Source: Alphaproteobacteria bacterium UBA2966 (GTDB lineage: Bacteria > Pseudomonadota > Alphaproteobacteria > UBA2966). Taken from it: DNA of 7,864 bases. Below are positions 1-7,864 of the stretch, in pieces. The notes beneath the pieces are model-generated. The model was not told the origin of the DNA. It searched no databases and saw nothing but the letters and a program-made list of their open reading frames with translations. Where the stretch lies: NCBI GenBank assembly GCA_002348365.1, contig DEBC01000088.1, positions 1 to 7,864 of the forward strand, in the 5' to 3' direction. Each line of letters opens with the position of its first letter. Position 1 is the first letter of the stretch. The position numbers were made by a program, and so were the translations under genes.

Positions 1-26
1 GGGTTCGATTCCTGCCACTCCTGCCA
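1..26 (+). tRNA. 3' end of a tRNA, probably tRNA-Trp
   Basis: This is the end of a tRNA gene whose 5' part lies before the window. TTCGATT at 4-10 is a T-loop (tRNA positions 54-60). GGG at 1-3 and CCTGC at 11-15 are the T-stem strands that are visible. CACTCCT at 16-22 is the 3' acceptor strand, G23 is the discriminator base, and CCA at 24-26 is encoded in the DNA. The anticodon is not visible, so the amino acid is inferred. In many alphaproteobacteria the tRNA directly before secE is tRNA-Trp, and a G discriminator fits bacterial tRNA-Trp. No terminator is seen before secE, so co-transcription with secE is possible. Confidence 0.85.
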
Positions 27-90
27 GTTTCCGCGCCGCGCGTTCGCTGATTGATGGCCGTGAGCATTGCTCGCGCCGTGTGGAGTAATC

Positions 91-288
91 ATGGCGAAGA
101 CCAACCCGGGCGAGTTCGTACGTCAGATTCGCCAGGAAACCGCGAAAGTGACATGGCCCACCCGCAAGGAAGCGGGTGTCACGACCGTGATGGTCTTCAT
201 CATGGTGACGCTGGCAGCGATTTTCTTCTTTGGCGTCGATCAGATTCTGTCGTTCGGCGTGCGCTTGGTCCTCGGGATCGGAGGATAA
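91..288 (+). CDS. secE: Preprotein translocase subunit SecE
   Basis: SecE is the small essential subunit of the SecYEG channel in the inner membrane, where it clamps and stabilises SecY during protein export and membrane insertion. The 65-residue product is the short, single-span type common outside the enterobacteria. Residues 7-27 form the amphipathic cytoplasmic helix, with the family motif KVTWPTRKE at 19-27. Residues about 31-49 are a strongly hydrophobic membrane span, followed by a short hydrophobic tail (52-62). I chose ATG at 91 because GGAG lies at 82-85 with a 5-nt spacer and the protein then begins MAKTNPGEF, as in relatives. An in-frame TTG at 67 would add eight unconserved residues. 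Its stop is 4 nt before nusG, so the two genes are surely co-transcribed and probably translationally coupled. Confidence 0.96.
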   Translation: MAKTNPGEFVRQIRQETAKVTWPTRKEAGVTTVMVFIMVTLAAIFFFGVDQILSFGVRLVLGIGG

Positions 289-292
289 ACGG

Positions 293-823
293 ATGACGGC
301 GAAATGGTATGTGGTGCACGCCTATTCGGGCTTCGAGAAGAAGGTGGCACAGTCGCTGCGTGAACAGGCCGACAGCCTGGATATGGGTGACATGTTTGAA
401 GAGATCCTGGTGCCCGTCGAGGAGGTGGTCGAGATTCGCCGCGGTCAGCGCGTGAATGCAGAGCGGAAGTTCTTTCCCGGCTATGTGCTGGTGAAAATGG
501 ACATGACCGACGAGACGTACCACCTGGTCAAGAACACGGCGAAGGTGACCGGCTTTCTGGGTCCGATGGGACGCCCGTCGCCCATCAGTGAGGCCGAGGC
601 GGCGCGAATCGCACACCAGGTGCAGGAAGGGGTGGAGCGACCGAAGCCTTCGATCACATTCGAGGTCGGCGAGCAGGTTCGTGTGTCCGACGGGCCGTTC
701 ACGTCCTTCAACGGTCTCGTGGAAGAGGTCGACGAAGAGCGGACGCGGTTGAAGGTGGCTGTGTCGATCTTCGGCCGGGCGACGCCTGTGGAGCTCGAGT
801 ACTCCCAGGTCGAGAAAGTCTGA
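293..823 (+). CDS. nusG: Transcription termination/antitermination factor NusG
   Basis: NusG binds the RNA polymerase clamp, suppresses pausing, and uses its C-terminal domain either to activate Rho or to link RNA polymerase to ribosomal protein S10. The protein has 176 residues, close to the 181 of E. coli. The NGN domain runs from about residue 3 to 115 (KWYVVHAYSGFEKKV near the start, FFPGYVLVKM in the middle). The KOW domain spans about 124-176 and contains SIFGRATPVEL; F160 and R162 match E. coli F165 and R167, which contact S10. ATG at 293 is preceded by GGAGG at 280-284 (8-nt spacer), which overlaps the end of secE. A longer frame from 230 would overlap secE with unconserved residues and is rejected. 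The gene ends with tandem in-frame stops (TGA at 821, TAA at 824). Confidence 0.97.
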   Translation: MTAKWYVVHAYSGFEKKVAQSLREQADSLDMGDMFEEILVPVEEVVEIRRGQRVNAERKFFPGYVLVKMDMTDETYHLVKNTAKVTGFLGPMGRPSPISEAEAARIAHQVQEGVERPKPSITFEVGEQVRVSDGPFTSFNGLVEEVDEERTRLKVAVSIFGRATPVELEYSQVEKV

Positions 824-853
824 TAAAGCAATCAAGAGTGGGTAGCGTCTGAG

Positions 854-1282
854 ATGGCGAAGAAAATAGAAGGTTACATCAAGCTGCAGGTCCCGGCGGG
901 ACAGGCCAATCCATCGCCGCCGATCGGGCCCGCGCTCGGCCAGCGAGGCTTGAACATCATGGAGTTCTGCAAGGCGTTCAACGCCGCGACGCAGGGACTC
1001 GAGGGCGGGATGCCGATTCCCACCGTTATCACGGTGTTCGTTGACAAGTCATTCTCGTTCGAGACGAAGAAACCGCCGGTGTCATTTTACATCAAGCGGG
1101 CCGCCGGGCTTGAGAAGGGAACCGGAGAGACCGGACGCGAGATCGTCGGTCAGGTCACCATGCAGCAGCTGCGGGACATCGCCGAGGAGAAGATGCCCGA
1201 CTTGAACGCTTTCGACATCGACGGCGCGGTGCAGATGCTGATCGGGTCAGCCCGTTCTATGGGAATTGAGGTTGCGGAGTAG
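854..1282 (+). CDS. rplK: 50S ribosomal protein L11
   Basis: L11 binds the GTPase-associated centre of 23S rRNA and forms the base of the factor-binding stalk. It is also needed for RelA activation during amino-acid starvation. The 142 residues match the usual length. The N-terminal domain (about 1-70) holds the proline-rich loop NPSPPIGPALGQ at 19-30; P22 and P23 lie in the segment where thiostrepton and micrococcin resistance changes are known, and they look wild type. The C-terminal rRNA-binding domain (about 73-142) contains KKPPVSF and ends with GSARSMGIEV. The gene starts 30 nt after nusG. The region just before ATG 854 has no clear Shine-Dalgarno sequence, unlike every other gene here. 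The start is still secure because MAKKIEGYIKLQVPAG is the conserved family start. Confidence 0.97.
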   Translation: MAKKIEGYIKLQVPAGQANPSPPIGPALGQRGLNIMEFCKAFNAATQGLEGGMPIPTVITVFVDKSFSFETKKPPVSFYIKRAAGLEKGTGETGREIVGQVTMQQLRDIAEEKMPDLNAFDIDGAVQMLIGSARSMGIEVAE

Positions 1283-1286
1283 AACC

Positions 1287-1985
1287 ATGGCTCAGGTAGG
1301 AAAACGATTGAAGGCGACGCGGGAGACAATCGACCGCGAGACGCAATATCCGGCCGAAGAAGCGGTCAAGCTGATCAAGCAGGGTGCAAGCACCAAGTTC
1401 GACGAGACGGTCGAGATCGCTGTCAACCTTGGCGTGGACCCTCGTCACGCGGACCAGATGGTTCGTGGTGTTGTCGCGCTGCCCAACGGCACCGGCAAAT
1501 CGGTTCGGGTCGCCGTATTCGCGAAGGGCGACAAGGCAGAAGAAGCAACGGCGGCGGGAGCCGACATCGTCGGCGCCGAGGACCTTGCGGAGAAGATCAC
1601 CGGCGGTGACATAGAATTCGAGCGCTGCATCGCGACGCCCGACATGATGCCGGTGGTCGGAAAGTTGGGTAAGGTGCTCGGGCCCCGCGGACTTATGCCC
1701 AATCCGAAACTCGGGACCGTGACAAACGATGTCACCGAGGCCATTCAGGCGGTCAAAGGCGGTCAGGTGGAGTTCAGAGTCGAAAAGGCCGGCATCATTC
1801 ACGCCGGGATCGGCAAGGCGAGCTTCAGCGAGGATCAACTTGTCGCCAACCTGCGCGCTTTCATCGATGCCCTCAACCGGGCCAAGCCGAGCGGCGCAAA
1901 AGGATCCTATATGAAGCGGATCGCGGTCAGCACGACCATGGGACCCGGCGTAAAGGTGGATATAGCGAGTGCGGCGTCCCAGTAG
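1287..1985 (+). CDS. rplA: 50S ribosomal protein L1
   Basis: L1 forms the mobile stalk near the ribosomal E site and helps release deacylated tRNA. In E. coli it also represses translation of its own rplK-rplA mRNA. The product has 232 residues, a normal length. The signature segment runs from M120 (MMPVVGKLGKVLGPRGLMPN and on to about 147). RVEKAGIIHAGIGKASF and the C-terminal STTMGPG are also typical; T217, M218 and G219 align in number with E. coli. ATG at 1287 is chosen because GGAG at 1276-1279 gives a 7-nt spacer and MAQVGKRLK is the conserved start; an upstream in-frame start at 1266 would add seven unconserved residues. The ribosome binding site lies inside the end of rplK and only 4 nt separate the genes, so translational coupling is expected. 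Confidence 0.97.
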   Translation: MAQVGKRLKATRETIDRETQYPAEEAVKLIKQGASTKFDETVEIAVNLGVDPRHADQMVRGVVALPNGTGKSVRVAVFAKGDKAEEATAAGADIVGAEDLAEKITGGDIEFERCIATPDMMPVVGKLGKVLGPRGLMPNPKLGTVTNDVTEAIQAVKGGQVEFRVEKAGIIHAGIGKASFSEDQLVANLRAFIDALNRAKPSGAKGSYMKRIAVSTTMGPGVKVDIASAASQ

Positions 1986-2077
1986 GGGCACGCGGCAAAC
2001 GCTGAAACGGAGTACTAACGCCGGCTGCTGACGCCGGATGACATGATTGAAGGGTTTCACCTCAATTGGGGTGAATC

Positions 2078-2105
2078 GGTCCCGCCGGCTGCGGCTTGCG
2101 GGACC
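2078..2105 (+). promoter_or_regulatory. 8-bp perfect hairpin in the rplJ leader
   Basis: GGTCCCGC at 2078-2085 pairs perfectly with GCGGGACC at 2098-2105 around a 12-nt loop. It directly follows the hairpin at 2056-2075 (TTCACCTC/GGGGTGAA, one G-U pair, loop AATT). No T-run follows, so termination is unlikely. It is best seen as a 5' element of the L10 leader. Confidence 0.55.
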
Positions 2106-2107
2106 AT

Positions 2108-2228
2108 CCTGTCCGAGACTGCAGGTGCCGGAGGCGGCGTAATGGCGGCATTGCCGCCTGCATAGACGGGGGTTGATCCGTATGGGCCTGACAAGGCCGA
2201 TGCACACGGTTCGGACCGCTGGGACAGG
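2108..2228 (+). promoter_or_regulatory. Long-range paired multibranch domain in the rplJ leader
   Basis: CCTGTCC at 2108-2114 is the exact complement of GGACAGG at 2222-2228. Inside lie a hairpin with AGGCGGC/GCCGCCT arms (2132-2138 and 2153-2159), extended by AATG/CATT with loop GCGG; a hairpin GGCCT/AGGCC with loop GACA (2185-2198); and a small CGGT/ACCG hairpin with loop TCGG (2207-2218). GCAT at 2160-2163 can also pair with ATGC at 2200-2203. The asymmetric GT bulge at 2139-2140 is the kind of break in a stem that protein-binding RNAs often have. Identity as the L10 binding core is inferred. Confidence 0.5.
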
Positions 2229-2235
2229 GATCGCA

Positions 2236-2261
2236 GGATCCACCCGATGTCGGGTGGGTCC
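2236..2261 (+). promoter_or_regulatory. 11-bp hairpin upstream of rplJ
   Basis: GGATCCACCCG (2236-2246) pairs with CGGGTGGGTCC (2251-2261) around a 4-nt ATGT loop, with one T-G wobble. It is the strongest local hairpin of the leader. A second stem follows at 2279-2304 (CCGG/CCGG plus TCGGGC/GCCCGA with loop ATT), ending about 10 nt before the rplJ Shine-Dalgarno. The 3' arm GGTCC could alternatively pair with GGACC at 2276-2280 or 2303-2307, so a switch between folds is conceivable. Confidence 0.55.
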
Positions 2262-2314
2262 ATGAGTGCAACCCGGGACCGGCGTCGGGCATTGCCCGAA
2301 CCGGACCATGAGTT

Positions 2315-2319
2315 GGGAG
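2315..2319 (+). promoter_or_regulatory. Ribosome binding site deciding the GTG start of rplJ
   Basis: GGGAG lies 7 nt before the GTG at 2327. No in-frame ATG lies nearby, and the protein read from this GTG begins with the expected L10 N-terminus. The start is therefore GTG. Confidence 0.8.
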
Positions 2320-2326
2320 AGCAAGC

Positions 2327-2845
2327 GTGAACCGAGGTGAGAAGGAGGAGGTTGTCGCCGACCTCAACCGCACTTTCAATGACGCGGCGGCTGTGGTGGT
2401 TACCCACTATCGCGGCCTGAATGTCATGGAGATGAGTGATCTCCGCGGAAAGATGCGGGAAGCCGGTGCCAATTTCCGCGTTACCAAGAACCGGCTCGCG
2501 CGTCTCGCTCTTGATGGCACGCCCTACGCACCGCTCACGGAGATGTTCGAAGGACCGGTGGCGATCGCATTTTCGGATGACGTGGTCGCTCCCGCCAAGA
2601 TCTGCGTGAACTTCGCCAAACAGAACGACAAGCTCGTCGTTTTAGGCGGGGCGATGGGGGAAACGCTTCTGGACGCCAGCGCAGTCAAGGACCTTGCAAG
2701 TCTGCCCTCACTCGACGAGTTGAGGGGCAAGATCGTTGGGCTGCTCAATGCGCCAGCAACCAAGGTGGCCGGGGTGCTTCAAGCGCCCGCCGGTCAGCTT
2801 GCCCGCGTCATCGACGCGCATGCCAAATCGAGCGAGGCGGCGTAG
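2327..2845 (+). CDS. rplJ: 50S ribosomal protein L10
   Basis: L10 anchors the L12 dimers to the 50S subunit, forming the stalk that recruits translation GTPases. With L12 bound it usually represses its own mRNA. The 172-residue product (E. coli has 165) starts with GTG. The N-terminal rRNA-binding domain covers about residues 1-125, with VVVTHYRGLNVMEMSDLR and FRVTKNRLARLAL typical of the family. The C-terminal helix from about residue 128 binds L12. In it an 11-residue unit occurs three times: GKIVGLLNAPA (134-144), TKVAGVLQAPA (145-155) and GQLARVIDAHA (156-166). Three units suggest three L12 dimers, a hexameric L12 stalk. The gene follows the structured leader, and rplL begins 57 nt after its stop. 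Confidence 0.97.
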   Translation: MNRGEKEEVVADLNRTFNDAAAVVVTHYRGLNVMEMSDLRGKMREAGANFRVTKNRLARLALDGTPYAPLTEMFEGPVAIAFSDDVVAPAKICVNFAKQNDKLVVLGGAMGETLLDASAVKDLASLPSLDELRGKIVGLLNAPATKVAGVLQAPAGQLARVIDAHAKSSEAA

Positions 2846-2867
2846 GCCTCCCGTACGGAAACCAACC

Positions 2868-2882
2868 GGAGCTAAGGGCTCC
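2868..2882 (+). promoter_or_regulatory. Small hairpin between rplJ and rplL
   Basis: GGAGC at 2868-2872 and GCTCC at 2878-2882 can form a 5-bp stem just before the strong rplL ribosome binding site AAGGAG at 2887-2892 (10-nt spacer to ATG 2903). The stem would mask a GGAG decoy and leave the true site free, which would suit the high output needed for L12. That role is inferred. Confidence 0.35.
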
Positions 2883-2902
2883 AGCGAAGGAGTAGACATC
2901 AA

Positions 2903-3280
2903 ATGGCTGATATAGAGAAAATCGCCGAAGAGCTTTCCGGACTGACTGTCCTCGAAGCGGCAGACCTCGCCAAGCTTCTGGAAGAGAAGTGGGGCGTGTC
3001 CGCCGCAGCACCCGTTGCCGCCGTTGCAGCGGCCGCACCCGCCGAGGGCGGAGGTGCCGCAGAGGAGCAGGATTCCTTCGACATCGTCCTTGCTTCTTTC
3101 GGTGACAAGAAGATCAACGTCATCAAGGAAGTGCGTGCCATCACCGGACTTGGCCTCAAGGAAGCCAAGGATCTGGTCGAGGCCGCGCCCAAGGCCGTCA
3201 AGGAAGGCGCCACCAAGGAAGAAGCCGACCAGATCAAGGAACAGCTGGAAGGTGCGGGCGCCACGGTGGAACTGAAGTAA
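2903..3280 (+). CDS. rplL: 50S ribosomal protein L7/L12
   Basis: L12 is the only multi-copy ribosomal protein. Its dimers hang from L10 and their mobile C-terminal domains capture EF-Tu, EF-G and other translation GTPases. The 125 residues show the full architecture: an N-terminal dimerisation and L10-binding segment (about 1-32, IEKIAEELSGLTVLEAADLA), a flexible Ala/Pro/Gly hinge (about 33-54), and a globular C-terminal domain (about 56-125). The latter has the factor-binding helix region INVIKEVRAITGLGLKEAKD followed by LVEAAPKAVKEG. ATG 2903 has a strong AAGGAG site at 2887-2892. This strong site fits the several copies of L12 needed per L10. No odd residues are seen. Confidence 0.98.
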   Translation: MADIEKIAEELSGLTVLEAADLAKLLEEKWGVSAAAPVAAVAAAAPAEGGGAAEEQDSFDIVLASFGDKKINVIKEVRAITGLGLKEAKDLVEAAPKAVKEGATKEEADQIKEQLEGAGATVELK

Positions 3281-3290
3281 CGAATCGCAT

Positions 3291-3325
3291 TGCGCACGGG
3301 CGGCCTCCTGGCTGCCCGTGCCGCA
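3291..3325 (+). promoter_or_regulatory. Long GC-rich hairpin after rplL (possible processing or attenuation site)
   Basis: CACGGGCGGCC at 3295-3305 pairs with GGCTGCCCGTG at 3310-3320 over 11 bp (one G-T wobble) around the loop TCCT. TGCG at 3291-3294 pairs with CGCA at 3322-3325 beyond a single bulged C. The total is 15 bp starting 11 nt after the rplL stop. The sequence that follows is not T-rich, so this is not a classic intrinsic terminator. It could be an RNase III substrate or a 3' stabiliser of the rplJL message. A second hairpin, GGATCTC/GAGATCC, follows at 3332-3353. Confidence 0.6.
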
Positions 3326-3402
3326 CCACCGGGATCTCCCTGCAAAGAGATCCGAAGAGAAGGAAACCCGGCCTGTAATCCGGGCAAGTACGAAGAAGAG
3401 TT

Positions 3403-3421
3403 ACCCGCATGCGGGTTTGTT
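3403..3421 (+). terminator. Weak terminator-like hairpin before rpoB (possible attenuator)
   Basis: ACCCGCATGCGGGT at 3403-3416 is a perfect 14-bp palindrome that can fold into a 5-bp stem with loop CATG. It is followed by TTGTT, a short and imperfect T-tract. A stem this short should terminate only partly, which fits an attenuator letting some RNA polymerase reach rpoB. A minor role or none is also possible. Confidence 0.4.
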
Positions 3422-3441
3422 GAAATTACGCTGCACACCAC

Positions 3442-3452
3442 GAGGTCAGGAG
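3442..3452 (+). promoter_or_regulatory. Ribosome binding site of rpoB
   Basis: Two purine-rich elements lie before ATG 3456: GAGG at 3442-3445 (10-nt spacer) and AGGAG at 3448-3452 (only 3-nt spacer). The closer one is unusually near the start codon. Together they support ATG 3456 rather than the in-frame upstream start at 3318, which would translate through the intergenic hairpins. Confidence 0.65.
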
Positions 3453-3455
3453 CAC

Positions 3456-7556
<4,101 letters not shown>

Positions 7557-7601
7557 CCCGGAGGGGCGTTTCGTACGACCTCGAAGTATTTGTCGAATAA
7601 A

Positions 7602-7618
7602 ACCGCCACGTTGGCGGT
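7602..7618. promoter_or_regulatory. Hairpin in the rpoB-rpoC gap
   Basis: ACCGCCA (7602-7608) and TGGCGGT (7612-7618) form a perfect 7-bp stem with a 3-nt loop. It ends 4 nt before the rpoC ribosome binding site AAGGAG at 7623-7628. Read on the minus strand, the stem is followed by TTTATT, which looks like an intrinsic terminator, but no minus-strand gene is present here. On the + strand it could modulate rpoC translation. The rest of the 80-nt gap (7557-7636) shows nothing recognisable. Confidence 0.45.
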
Positions 7619-7636
7619 GCACAAGGAGCACGATTG

Positions 7637-7864
7637 ATGAATGAGTTGATGCGGATTTTCGGGCAGCCTGCTTCCGCCCAAACTTTCGATCAGATCAAGA
7701 TTTCGATCGCCAGCCCCGAGCGGATTCGCTCGTGGTCATTCGGAGAAATCAAGAAACCTGAGACCATCAACTATCGAACGTTCAAGCCGGAACGGGATGG
7801 TCTGTTCTGTGCCCGCATATTCGGTCCGATCAAGGACTACGAGTGCTTGTGCGGCAAGTACAAG
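7637..7864 (+). CDS. rpoC: DNA-directed RNA polymerase subunit beta' (5' part)
   Basis: RpoC is the largest RNA polymerase subunit and carries the catalytic magnesium site. Only the first 76 codons are in the window; the frame is open at the edge, so the gene continues beyond it. The visible part is typical: FDQIKISIASPERIRSW at 17-33, GEIKKPETINYRTFKPERDG at 36-55, and FCARIFGPIKDYECLCGKYK to the end. C70 and C72 are the first two ligands of the N-terminal zinc-binding domain in the clamp, at the same numbers as in E. coli. ATG 7637 has AAGGAG at 7623-7628 with an 8-nt spacer. An in-frame TTG directly before it (7634) is a less likely start. The gene follows rpoB by 80 nt and is surely in the same operon. 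Confidence 0.98.
   Translation, partial: MNELMRIFGQPASAQTFDQIKISIASPERIRSWSFGEIKKPETINYRTFKPERDGLFCARIFGPIKDYECLCGKYK

Larger units (their letters stand above)
1986..2326 (+). promoter_or_regulatory. Structured leader of rplJ-rplL (candidate L10-L12 autoregulatory site)
   Basis: This 341-nt gap holds no convincing gene. Its main content is a series of inverted repeats that do not clash with one another. They are CCGGC/GCCGG (2021-2037), an 8-bp stem with AATT loop (2056-2075), an 8-bp stem (2078-2105), a long-range 7-bp pairing enclosing smaller hairpins (2108-2228), an 11-bp stem (2236-2261), and a 10-bp two-part stem (2279-2304). In E. coli and many other bacteria, the L10-L12 complex binds a leader in exactly this place and represses rplJ-rplL translation. 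Assigning that function here is inference from position and structure. No T-tract follows the stems, so they do not look like intrinsic terminators. A promoter may also be present, but I could not identify one. Confidence 0.7.
3281..3455 (+). promoter_or_regulatory. Structured rplL-rpoB intergenic region
   Basis: This 175-nt gap has four successive inverted repeats, at 3291-3325, 3332-3353, 3367-3384 (CCCGG/CCGGG) and 3403-3416, and no gene of its own. In E. coli the equivalent gap contains a partial terminator and an RNase III cleavage site that lower rpoBC expression relative to the ribosomal protein genes. The position and the stems here suggest a similar role, but the exact mechanism is inferred. 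I see no convincing -35/-10 promoter. Confidence 0.65.

Noticed and set aside
27..90. Spacer between the tRNA and secE as a promoter or terminator
   Set aside because: Only a 4-bp GAGC/GCTC stem with an ATT loop is visible, with no T-tract and no -35/-10 pair.
2047..2076. Possible promoter in the rplJ leader (TTGAAG with a GTGAAT-like -10)
   Set aside because: The -10 match is poor and the bases lie in a hairpin. There is no support beyond a partial -35 match.
2043..2165. A 40-codon ATG frame in the rplJ leader
   Set aside because: It has no good ribosome binding site, a low-complexity Gly/Ala/Pro product, and lies across the strongest inverted repeats. It looks like chance in GC-rich DNA.
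1257..2324. Long minus-strand open frame across rplA and the rplJ leader
   Set aside because: It is antisense to a certain L1 gene and has no recognisable domain. GC-rich coding DNA often gives such open antisense frames.
3318..3455. N-terminal extension of RpoB by 46 residues
   Set aside because: It would read through the intergenic hairpins and gives unconserved residues. ATG 3456 matches the family start and has ribosome binding elements.

Overview
This window is a stretch of the conserved bacterial transcription and translation gene cluster secE-nusG-rplK-rplA-rplJ-rplL-rpoB-rpoC. It opens with the 3' end of a tRNA gene and is cut off inside rpoC. All genes lie on the + strand. The organism is most likely an alphaproteobacterium. 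Support comes from the RpoB start (TFTGRKRVRK-like), the start and C70/C72 zinc ligands of RpoC, a tRNA directly before a short SecE, a GTG-started L10 of the alphaproteobacterial type, and GC-rich DNA. I cannot name a genus with confidence.

Layout: bases 1-26 are the T-arm, acceptor strand and CCA of a tRNA, probably tRNA-Trp. A 64-nt spacer leads to secE (91-288), which is followed 4 nt later by nusG (293-823). rplK (854-1282) and rplA (1287-1985) follow closely. A 341-nt gap (1986-2326) contains no convincing gene but is packed with GC-rich inverted repeats. I read it as the structured mRNA leader of rplJ-rplL, a candidate site for L10-L12 feedback. rplJ (2327-2845) and rplL (2903-3280) encode the ribosomal stalk base and stalk. 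A second structured gap (3281-3455) separates them from rpoB (3456-7556). An 80-nt gap with one hairpin leads to rpoC (7637 onward, incomplete).

How the genes work together: SecE is a core subunit of the SecYEG translocon. NusG bridges RNA polymerase to Rho or to ribosomal protein S10. L11, L1, L10 and L12 build the two mobile stalks of the 50S subunit. RpoB and RpoC form the catalytic core of RNA polymerase. Co-location allows joint growth-rate control. The structured gaps would let ribosomal protein output be set separately from RNA polymerase output.

I saw no mobile element, CRISPR array, defence gene, frameshift or transferred segment, and no unknown protein family. The parts worth a second look are the non-coding leaders and a three-fold 11-residue repeat at the L10 C-terminus that predicts three L12 dimers per stalk. 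I found no promoter I would defend.
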